Notes under the pieces: generated by a model
Database searches by the model: none
Told to the model about the DNA's origin: nothing
What the model saw: only the letters and a program-made list of their open reading frames with translations
Assembly (NCBI RefSeq): GCF_003313325.1
Contig: NZ_QMHQ01000003.1
Coordinates: 248,001 to 312,000, forward strand
Source of the DNA: Pedobacter namyangjuensis
GTDB taxonomy: Bacteria > Bacteroidota > Bacteroidia > Sphingobacteriales > Sphingobacteriaceae
Direction of reading: 5' to 3'
DNA: 64,000 nt
Made by a program: the position numbers and the translations under genes
Shown here: piece after piece, positions 7,867-14,543 of the stretch
Numbering within the stretch: position 1 is the first letter of the stretch
How the letters are laid out: each line of letters opens with the position of its first letter

Positions 7867-8847
7867 TTATTTGTTCTGGTAACTACCAAATAACTTTATT
7901 AAAATATCAGGGTAGTCGGAAATAATGCCGTCTACACCTAATTTTCCTAAAGCAACCATATCTTCTTCCTTATTTACTGTCCATGGTACAATTTGCATTT
8001 TTTTATCATGCACTTTTTTAACCAATTCGGCATTTACGCCACTATAGTAAGGGCTGTAAATAGCTGGCAAGAAGCCCAATGCAGTCAGTTCATCATCAAA
8101 GCTAGCTTTGTTTTCTGCTTTTTGTTTTAAATAGGCAGCTATTTCTTTAGCAGACAAGCCGTATTTCTTTAATTCTTCTTCAGAAACATTCATTTTTCCA
8201 CTCGATAAAAGCGAGAGTTTTACTTTTGGTGCTACTTGATTCAAAACTTGTAGCGTCCTCATATCAAAGGACTGAATAGTTAACCTATTAGTTATATTTT
8301 TGCTATCAATCACGCCCATCAGTGTTTTTACAAAAACTTCCGGTGCTGGATTGTAAATACCATCTCCCTGCTTATTAGATTTGGTTTCTATGTTGTAATA
8401 AACGGGCTTCAATTTATTGATTTTAACATAGTTTTCTACACTGTCAATCAGCTCACTTAATAATGGCTTATTTACCTTCATTTTCTTTTGTTCATGATAC
8501 CTAACGTGTATTTTAGTGCCCGCATCAAAACGACGTATGCTATCGTAAGTCATTTTAAACAAGCTCAGTTCCTTTTCTTCTTCTTTGGTAATTTCTGCCC
8601 CATTCGGCTTTTTCATAAAAACAGATGACATGTAGGCGTCGTGAGAAACCACCACTTTTCCATCCTTGGAAATCACCACATCCAATTCTAATGTTTTTGC
8701 GCCTAATTTTACGGCATTTAACATTGTCGGAATAGTATTTTCTGGCATTAGCGCCATACCACCTCTATGTGCTTGAACATCTACCTTTTGTTGCCCAAAC
8801 GCTAAATTGGCACATAAAACACTTGCAACAAGTAATAATTTTTTCAT
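7867..8847 (-). CDS. Exported glycerophosphodiester phosphodiesterase
   Basis: 326 residues from the ATG ending at 8847, which begins a signal peptide (MKKLLLVASVLCANLAFGQ); the frame continues upstream to a TTG, but that extension is not signal-like. GDPD TIM-barrel motifs: QAHRGG (His27), PENT, TLELDVVISKDGKVVVSHD with the metal-binding Glu and Asp and second catalytic His, and C-terminal IVPWTVNKEEDMVALGKLGVDGIISDYPD. The family hydrolyses glycerophosphodiesters to an alcohol and glycerol-3-phosphate; location is periplasmic. An insert of about 60 residues after SHD (MSSVFMKKPNGAEITKEEEK onward) is typical of Bacteroidota members. Monocistronic. Confidence 0.92.
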   Translation of the reverse strand: MKKLLLVASVLCANLAFGQQKVDVQAHRGGMALMPENTIPTMLNAVKLGAKTLELDVVISKDGKVVVSHDAYMSSVFMKKPNGAEITKEEEKELSLFKMTYDSIRRFDAGTKIHVRYHEQKKMKVNKPLLSELIDSVENYVKINKLKPVYYNIETKSNKQGDGIYNPAPEVFVKTLMGVIDSKNITNRLTIQSFDMRTLQVLNQVAPKVKLSLLSSGKMNVSEEELKKYGLSAKEIAAYLKQKAENKASFDDELTALGFLPAIYSPYYSGVNAELVKKVHDKKMQIVPWTVNKEEDMVALGKLGVDGIISDYPDILIKLFGSYQNK

Positions 8848-9078
8848 AAAACAACTTAATAAAGGACAATATTTTTCATCTAGATGATTAATTCTTCCAG
8901 AAGCAAAAATAACGGCGCAACAATGGCAATGCGTTACCAAAAGATTAAATGATTATTAAGGATTTTAAATGTTAGGTTTGGAAAAAAGCATGAATTCTAC
9001 TTTTTTCCACAACCAAAAAAGTGTCAATTAAAATAATTTCGATATCTGAACCAGTTATTTACCATCGTAAAACAAATA

Positions 9079-11475
9079 CTAGTTTCCTGTCCTTGCTCTC
9101 TCTTCCTGATTTCCAGTTTGTCGGCTTCTAACGTTAACTTTCTTACTCCCGAATTTGTAGTTTACAGACAATTGCACCAATCGAGTATCAAAATAATAAT
9201 TAGATCTTCTGTGTACACCCGCAACGTTAGCGCTAAATCGGTACTTGTCTGATTTAAAAATGTCATTTGCTCGAAGATTTATTCTCAAATCTTTGTGAAG
9301 TAAAATGTATTGAATAGCAAATGAAGTGGATGTGAATGGCTTTATTTTATCTATACCGTATGCCCCCAGAAAGTAATACTCAAAACCAAGGTTAAGCAGT
9401 AGCGTTTTGTCTTTATTTAAATTAAAGTCGTTATTACTTGTTACGAAGGAGGTGAAACCATCTACTCCTATTGCAGATAAATCTAGAGTTTGTGCAGTTG
9501 AATAGTTTATGTTAAATAGGTTGTTGCTATTCCACCATTTAATTTTATCAAAAGTAAAAGTTTCTGAAAATCCATATCTTTTTAAGTTGAAGATGTTCTT
9601 ATAAATCAATCGTATTTGATTAGTATTGAGGTCTGGCAAACCTAATTGATTAAAAACATCGTTTTCAATGCTGAAATATAATTTGCTTTCCAGCTTTTTA
9701 TAGGAATATATAAATTCAAAATTATCAATAAAATACGGTCTCAGGACTTGGTTGCCTTCAACGGTTAAAAACGGAGTAATGTAGGTAACATTTGGGTTCA
9801 ACTCAGAAAAATTAGGACGTGCCACCCTCCTGCCATAATTAAACGTATATGTTGAATTTTCTGTAGGGGAATATGATAAATTTATAGTAGGAAATAGCTT
9901 AATGTAATTTGTATTTAAAGACTGGTTCGAGTTACCATTATGAGATCGTGTCTGGGTGGCTTCCATTCGCAACCCAATTTGAGCTTCTAAATTATTCTTG
10001 AATTTTTTATGCCCAGAAAAATATAATGCCTGTATATATTCGTTATAATCGAACTTATGGGCCGTTTGTGGCATGTCTGTTATTGGAATATTAGCAAGCC
10101 CACTATTAAAAGCAGTGATGTCATTTTTTGTATTAGAAATCGAGATCTTTCCTCCAACGCTCCAATTAGCCAAATCTGTAGGCAACTCTACATCAATTTT
10201 ACCAGAGTAATTATTAGTTAGCTGCGAGTTATTATTAATCCCTTTAAAATACAGGATACTGTATGGATTATTATTTACGGAAGTGCCTTCATAAGGCCTG
10301 GTATCATCGTTCGCATATTTAAAATAATCCAAATTCAAAATTATTTTCTTACCAGCAGAATCCAGTTTAAACTCATTAAAAAGATTTATCGAATTGAATT
10401 TTGGTTTTTGATCGGCGGTTGTTAGAGAAACTATTTCATTAAAGGGAACATTTGTATTATGCTGATAAACCAGCGATTTCGTATTTCTATTAGAATTCGT
10501 TTTATTAAAATTGCCAATATATTGGAAACCTAACGTCCAATTTGGTGTTGCCGAGTAATGCAAACCTAAAACACCGTTAAGTCTTTTGTAACCTCGGTTA
10601 AATCTTTGTTTAGTATTCCATAACTCCGCAAGAAAAGCATTATAATCTTGATAACTAAAAGTTTCGCCACCATCTCTGTAATTTAATGAAGAACTTAGGC
10701 TTAACTTATTTTTGCTGTACATGAAGTTACTCGTCACAGCTCCTTCACCTTCGTCGTACCTATGCAAGTAACTACTCCCTAAAGAAAGACTCCAAGAATC
10801 TGCTTGCGCTTTTTTTAATTTAATATTAATCAACCCACTTCCGCCAGCCGCGTCATATTTGGCGGGTGGCGTTGTAATTACTTCTATATTTTTAATATTA
10901 TCCGCAGGAATTGATCTGAGAAAATTCGCCATATCTGCTTCGCCAAGTTCTAACATTTTATCATCTACTAAAACCCTAACAGACTGTTTACCTACTATCG
11001 TCACATTTTCATTTCTAACCGATACTCCAGGCGTAATTTTCAATGCTTCTAAAGCGTCGCCACCAGTAGCACTAATCGTATTTTCAATATTAAATACAAC
11101 TCTATCCACTTTCCGTTCTACCAATTGTTTCCTTCCAGAAATTACTACAGTCCCCAAAGTATTGATAGCATCTACCATAATGGCACCTAAATAGGTATCT
11201 GAAACAAGTTCTATCGATTTTGTATATACAACTTGCTTAAATTGGCGAATTTCTAATCTATAAACACCTTTTTGGTAGTGGATATTAAATTCACCTTTAT
11301 CGTTAGTTAGGCGATTTACTAGCGCAGTAGCCTTTTCTGAAAACAGAATAACTTCTGCATATTCTAATGGCCTGTTTTCAAGCGTAACAGCTTTCCCCGA
11401 AATTTTGATTTGAGCGATTAATGCATTACTTAAGATAAATACAATCAACACAATTAATAAAAACACTTTTCTCAT
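9079..11475 (-). CDS. TonB-dependent-receptor-like outer-membrane beta-barrel protein
   Basis: A 798-residue protein: signal peptide (to about residue 21, NALIAQ), a carboxypeptidase-regulatory-like domain (about 22-105, KISGKAVTLENRPLEYAEVI), a plug domain (about 110-220; VRVLVDDKMLEL, NIEVITTPPAKYDAAGGSG) and a C-terminal barrel of the OMP_b-brl_3 type ending with a basic tail. It resembles TonB-dependent receptors but without a SusD partner, so the ligand may be a peptide, siderophore or other small molecule. It is 103 bp downstream of a membrane-bound AraC regulator on the same strand, and the gap has 21-bp-spaced direct repeats and an inverted repeat over a -7-like box, pointing to specific activation by that regulator. 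Confidence 0.9.
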   Translation of the reverse strand: MRKVFLLIVLIVFILSNALIAQIKISGKAVTLENRPLEYAEVILFSEKATALVNRLTNDKGEFNIHYQKGVYRLEIRQFKQVVYTKSIELVSDTYLGAIMVDAINTLGTVVISGRKQLVERKVDRVVFNIENTISATGGDALEALKITPGVSVRNENVTIVGKQSVRVLVDDKMLELGEADMANFLRSIPADNIKNIEVITTPPAKYDAAGGSGLINIKLKKAQADSWSLSLGSSYLHRYDEGEGAVTSNFMYSKNKLSLSSSLNYRDGGETFSYQDYNAFLAELWNTKQRFNRGYKRLNGVLGLHYSATPNWTLGFQYIGNFNKTNSNRNTKSLVYQHNTNVPFNEIVSLTTADQKPKFNSINLFNEFKLDSAGKKIILNLDYFKYANDDTRPYEGTSVNNNPYSILYFKGINNNSQLTNNYSGKIDVELPTDLANWSVGGKISISNTKNDITAFNSGLANIPITDMPQTAHKFDYNEYIQALYFSGHKKFKNNLEAQIGLRMEATQTRSHNGNSNQSLNTNYIKLFPTINLSYSPTENSTYTFNYGRRVARPNFSELNPNVTYITPFLTVEGNQVLRPYFIDNFEFIYSYKKLESKLYFSIENDVFNQLGLPDLNTNQIRLIYKNIFNLKRYGFSETFTFDKIKWWNSNNLFNINYSTAQTLDLSAIGVDGFTSFVTSNNDFNLNKDKTLLLNLGFEYYFLGAYGIDKIKPFTSTSFAIQYILLHKDLRINLRANDIFKSDKYRFSANVAGVHRRSNYYFDTRLVQLSVNYKFGSKKVNVRSRQTGNQEERARTGN

Positions 11476-11505
11476 TTTTAAAACTTAATTTTTTAATAAT
11501 GAGGG

Positions 11506-11530
11506 CAAATATCAAGCGTAGTGATATTTG
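11506..11530. promoter_or_regulatory. Inverted repeat over probable receptor-gene promoter
   Basis: Perfect 9-bp arms CAAATATCA / TGATATTTG around a 7-bp spacer, 31-55 bp upstream of the receptor gene start. Read on the minus strand the downstream arm contains GATATTTG, one base off the Bacteroidota -7 box TAnnTTTG. No good -33 TTTG precedes it, as expected for an activator-dependent promoter. Confidence 0.5.
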
Positions 11531-11545
11531 AAAGGTTCTCATATC

Positions 11546-11580
11546 ATAATCTAGAAGTTCGATACTATAATCTAGAACTT
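11546..11580 (-). promoter_or_regulatory. Tandem 21-bp-spaced direct repeats, candidate AraC sites
   Basis: ATAATCTAGAAGTT (11546-11559) and ATAATCTAGAACTT (11567-11580): 13 of 14 bases identical, with a start-to-start distance of exactly 21 bp, two helical turns. AraC-family proteins bind such tandem direct repeats. The distal copy overlaps the stop codon of the regulator gene. The proximal copy is about 32 bp upstream of the candidate -7 box of the receptor gene. Confidence 0.6.
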
Positions 11581-12598
11581 ATTTCGATTGCATTTTCTGA
11601 TATTCTGCGGGAGTTAAGCCTGTGATTTTTTTAAAAGCCGTAAAAAAAGTTGACTTGGAGTTAAAACCGCTATCATAACCTAAGCCTTCAATTGTATAAT
11701 TAGACTCGGTTTGTAAAAGCTCTTTAGCCTTTTCTACCCGATATTCTTTGATGAGATTTGAAAAAGATTTGCCTAAAACTTCGTTTATGTATTGAGATAG
11801 TAAGTGCTTTGTTATTTTTAATTCTTTTGCAGCTTCCTCCAGACTAAGATTCGGATTAAGAAATAGTTCTCTTTCAACAACGATAGACAGCTTTTGACCT
11901 ATCAAATCTATCGTCTCTCTATCCATTTCTTTGTTTTTGTACTTTTCCTTTTCGTTAAAAAAGGTAGACTCGTGGCTGTTTCTAAAAATTAAAAGCAATA
12001 CAATTAAATACAACACAAATGTAAACGACAAAGCGCCTACAATATAGGAGGTGTAGGCGGCAGTTGTGTAGGCTAACCATGTAAAGGCAACACCAATATA
12101 AATGCTAAGAAACCAAACATCTATTCGTTTTAAATTTTCTTTATCCTTAATTTTTTGGAGAATTGGTTGGAGATATTTAAAAGAAATAATAATATAAACC
12201 AACCATTGAAAATATATTGTTTTTAAAATCCAACTTGTCCAAACTGCAACGTGTTCGTCATAAGGATAAAAATATCCTAAAACGGTAATTCCGCCCAAAT
12301 AGGGAGCTATATGCCATATCCAATTTCGCTTCTCTTCTGTAGAATATGAATTAAGGTATAAAAATAGAAACGGTCCGATTAGGATGCAAGCCGAGAGCCC
12401 AATCTGAATAAAAAAATTAGATAAATCGGGATTAAAATAGAAGAATACTGATTTTGCAATTCTAATACTTAATACCAGCAAGAGTAGGGATAAAAAATAG
12501 TTTGTAAAAACTTTCTTTTTAGCATTTATTGCAAAGTATAACGATAATAAAAAACCGTTAAAGGCCCCTAAGGCACTAAAAAAGAAAAGAAAGGTCAT
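11579..12598 (-). CDS. Membrane-anchored AraC-family transcriptional regulator
   Basis: A 339-residue protein. Residues about 1-225 are hydrophobic, with six to seven predicted membrane helices (for example TFLFFFSALGAFNGFLLSLY, YFLSLLLLVLSIRIAKSVF, FIQIGLSACILIGPFLFLYL, GALSFTFVLYLIVLLLIF). Residues about 240-339 are an AraC HTH pair (LSLEEAAKELKITKHLLSQY; GYDSGFNSKSTFFTAFKKIT; GLTPAEYQKM). This 7TM-AraC layout is a one-component membrane sensor common in Bacteroidota; the signal is unknown. It is immediately upstream of the outer-membrane receptor gene, with paired direct repeats between them, so it probably controls that gene. A 10-bp AT-rich inverted repeat (12638-12668) lies upstream of its own start. 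Confidence 0.9.
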   Translation of the reverse strand: MTFLFFFSALGAFNGFLLSLYFAINAKKKVFTNYFLSLLLLVLSIRIAKSVFFYFNPDLSNFFIQIGLSACILIGPFLFLYLNSYSTEEKRNWIWHIAPYLGGITVLGYFYPYDEHVAVWTSWILKTIYFQWLVYIIISFKYLQPILQKIKDKENLKRIDVWFLSIYIGVAFTWLAYTTAAYTSYIVGALSFTFVLYLIVLLLIFRNSHESTFFNEKEKYKNKEMDRETIDLIGQKLSIVVERELFLNPNLSLEEAAKELKITKHLLSQYINEVLGKSFSNLIKEYRVEKAKELLQTESNYTIEGLGYDSGFNSKSTFFTAFKKITGLTPAEYQKMQSK

Positions 12599-12803
12599 TT
12601 AGTTCGTTAAATTATTAAGTCTTTTCAGATAGCCTTATTTGAAATATCTAAAAAAGAAATATTTCAAATTTTTATTCGTAATGGATAATGTCGGAGCAAG
12701 GAAATACAATATTCCTTACTCAGCAAAACCATTTAAACGTATCAAAAAACAGCGTTTTGACATTTTATAACCGTACGGATCGGCACGTCATTTTACGCGT
12801 TTG
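12599..12803. other. Spacer between AraC-like gene and tRNA-Leu
   Basis: About 205 bp. Contains the AT-rich inverted repeat TTTGAAATAT / ATATTTCAAA (12638-12668) and a weak TCAAAA / TTTTGA hairpin downstream of the tRNA. A short plus-strand frame across the tRNA (12688-12918) is not credible as a gene. Confidence 0.5.
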
Positions 12804-12887
12804 TACCCAAGAGGAGATTCGAACTCCCACACCCATACAGGCGCCAGCCCCTCAAGCTGGTGCGTCTACCAATTTCGCCACCTGGGT
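12804..12887 (-). tRNA. tRNA-Leu (anticodon GAG)
   Basis: 84-nt class II tRNA. Read on the minus strand: acceptor ACCCAGG pairs with CTTGGGT, D-arm AAATTGGTAGA, anticodon stem CCAGC / GCTGG around loop TTGAGGG (anticodon GAG, reads CUC/CUU), long variable arm, T-arm GGGAGTTCGAATCTCCT, discriminator A. CCA is not encoded. A Bacteroidota-type promoter lies directly upstream (12897-12926). Confidence 0.95.
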
Positions 12888-12896
12888 AAGTGTTTG

Positions 12897-12926
12897 CAAA
12901 TATATTAATCTAGTTTAAAACTCAAA
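12897..12926 (-). promoter_or_regulatory. Promoter of tRNA-Leu(GAG)
   Basis: On the minus strand: -33 TTTG (12923-12926), 18-bp spacer, -7 TATATTTG (12897-12904), a full match to TAnnTTTG, ending 9 bp before the tRNA. The -33 box and part of the -7 lie in or on the 3' end of the MBL hydrolase gene. Confidence 0.7.
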
Positions 12927-13669
12927 CCATCATAAGCAAGTTTAATATTTGATGGTAACTCTTGCTCAACTTCTTTATGCAAGCCTAAATAATGGCTCAT
13001 ATGTGTAAAATAAGTCATCTCGGCTCCTACTTTTTGTGCAAAAGCAATTGCCTCCTCTAAGGTAAAATGAGAAATATGTTCATTACGTTGCAATGCATTT
13101 ACAATTAGGATTTTGCTCCCTTGTATTTTTTCTAATGATTCTTCTGAAACGGTTTTCGCATCAGTAATATAAGTAAAATCACCTATTCTATAACCCATAA
13201 CTGGCAACTTATAGTGCATTACTTCAATCGGAGTTATAATAGTTTGACCAATTTGAAATGGATTTTTATCCACTGTGTGTAATGTAATTTGGGGTAAGCC
13301 GTGATATTTTGTGTCCTCAAAAATATAAGCAAATTCTCTACGTAACGCTTGCTGCACTCTTTCCACTGCATAAATATCAATTACTTTATGCAGAAGATAA
13401 TTGAAGGGCCTAATATCGTCCAAACCAGCAACATGATCTTTATGTTCGTGGGTAAACAATATAGCATCTAAATCCTTAACCCCAGCTCTAAGCATTTGAT
13501 ACCTGAAGTCTGGTCCGCTATCTATCACAATAGTTTTATCGGCAGTTTCTACCAAAACAGATACTCTCAAACGCTTATCCCTACTATCAGACGATTGACA
13601 AACTTCGCAGCCACAACCTATTACCGGAATGCCTTGAGATGTACCTGTGCCTAAAACTGTAATTTTCAA
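12905..13669 (-). CDS. MBL-fold metallo-hydrolase (PhnP-like), TTG start
   Basis: A 254-residue metallo-beta-lactamase-fold protein. N-terminal KITVLGTGTSQGIPVIGC is followed by the structural-zinc-like CGCEVC, then VIDSGPDFRYQML, and the metal site THEHKDHVAGLDD. Later His residues sit in VMHYKLPVMGYRIGD and ISHFTLEEA. This is the PhnP branch, whose type member is a phosphoribosyl cyclic phosphodiesterase; without phn genes nearby the substrate here is open. The family N-terminus coincides with a TTG codon ending at 13669, and no in-frame ATG lies nearby upstream, so TTG initiation is likely. Its 3' end carries the tRNA-Leu promoter. Confidence 0.88.
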   Translation of the reverse strand: MKITVLGTGTSQGIPVIGCGCEVCQSSDSRDKRLRVSVLVETADKTIVIDSGPDFRYQMLRAGVKDLDAILFTHEHKDHVAGLDDIRPFNYLLHKVIDIYAVERVQQALRREFAYIFEDTKYHGLPQITLHTVDKNPFQIGQTIITPIEVMHYKLPVMGYRIGDFTYITDAKTVSEESLEKIQGSKILIVNALQRNEHISHFTLEEAIAFAQKVGAEMTYFTHMSHYLGLHKEVEQELPSNIKLAYDGLSFKLD

Positions 13670-13787
13670 ATCTGATTTTACTATGAGTTTAAAATAACAC
13701 TATTAAGATTACTAAGAGATATCGATAGATTTACTTCTATAATTAACCTTAAAATGTAAGCAATGATACCTAAAAATGGCTAAATAA

Positions 13788-13819
13788 AAAAGGGTTTGAA
13801 CTTTCGAGCAAACCCTTTT
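13788..13819 (-). terminator. Intrinsic terminator after lolA
   Basis: AAAAGGGTTTG / CAAACCCTTTT, a perfect 11-bp stem with a 10-nt loop, followed on the minus strand by a T-rich tract. It lies 20 bp past the lolA stop codon. Confidence 0.85.
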
Positions 13820-13838
13820 CTAATAAATTTCAATGTAA

Positions 13839-14486
13839 TTATCTTAAATCTACAACCTCAACACCCGGGTATTTCTTAGCATCGAAAGCAAAAGTAGTTT
13901 CCGGAACTTTTACGTTTGGAGAAAACGTTTTTACATTATAGGTATACGTGTTTCCGTTTTTCTCGTAAATAACAATGTTTGCTATTTGTTTAGTAGCTTT
14001 ATCGATACTCAAACGCACTTTAAATACTGATTTTTTAGTATCTGTAGGCGATAATTCTATCATCTGATAAGTTTTTGCGCCAGATTTCGATTCGCCTGTG
14101 TAAAGGTATTTAAACCCTTTTTCGTAAATGGTAAAAATCTTTGCCGGATTCAAGGCATCGCCGCTATTATCAACGTTTGATATCTGAACTTCTTTATCGT
14201 TTTTTAAATAAGTCCATTGAACTTTACCATCGCTAATTAAATCCTGGTTAGTCATTGCTACTTTATATTTGTTCGCGTTAGCTTTAACATATAAAGTTCC
14301 TTGTTGTGTTTCTTTAACTTTTGCTTGTGCATTGTTTAAGGTAAAAGTAAAATCGCTTTTTACAATATCGTAAGTACGATATTTTTTACTAACTGCCGCT
14401 AAAATTTCTTTGGCCTTTGCATCGGTTTGTGCATTTGCTACCAAACCTGTTCCTAATACCAATAATGCTACTAATATCTTTTTCAT
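13839..14486 (-). CDS. lolA: LolA-like outer-membrane lipoprotein carrier
   Basis: 215 residues from the ATG ending at 14486 (signal peptide MKKILVALLVLGTGLVANAQ); a TTG seven codons earlier is rejected. The body has LolA features: a short N-terminal helix (AKEILAAVSKKYRTYDIVKS), then alternating beta strands (TLYVKANANKYKVAM, KVQWTYLKNDKEVQISN) and C-terminal FSPNVKVPETTFAFDAKKYP. LolA receives lipoproteins from LolCDE and carries them across the periplasm. It lies 57 bp downstream of ftsK, the same order as in many bacteria (ftsK-lolA), and is probably co-transcribed. It is followed by a strong terminator. Confidence 0.9.
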   Translation of the reverse strand: MKKILVALLVLGTGLVANAQTDAKAKEILAAVSKKYRTYDIVKSDFTFTLNNAQAKVKETQQGTLYVKANANKYKVAMTNQDLISDGKVQWTYLKNDKEVQISNVDNSGDALNPAKIFTIYEKGFKYLYTGESKSGAKTYQMIELSPTDTKKSVFKVRLSIDKATKQIANIVIYEKNGNTYTYNVKTFSPNVKVPETTFAFDAKKYPGVEVVDLR

Positions 14487-14543
14487 GTGTTTGCTATTTA
14501 TTGCCAACAGTTACAACTTTTCAGGTTGGCAAAACGTAAATCC

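Noticed and set aside
8848..8940. Longer N-terminus for the glycerophosphodiesterase from a TTG
   Set aside because: The ATG at 8847 starts a good signal peptide; the extension is Cys/His-rich and not conserved-looking. The same reasoning moved the starts of lolA, pyrF, truA, the SixA-like and the BtuF-like genes.
12688..12918. 76-codon plus-strand frame
   Set aside because: It runs across tRNA-Leu(GAG) in antisense and into the MBL gene end; no domain, no conserved start.
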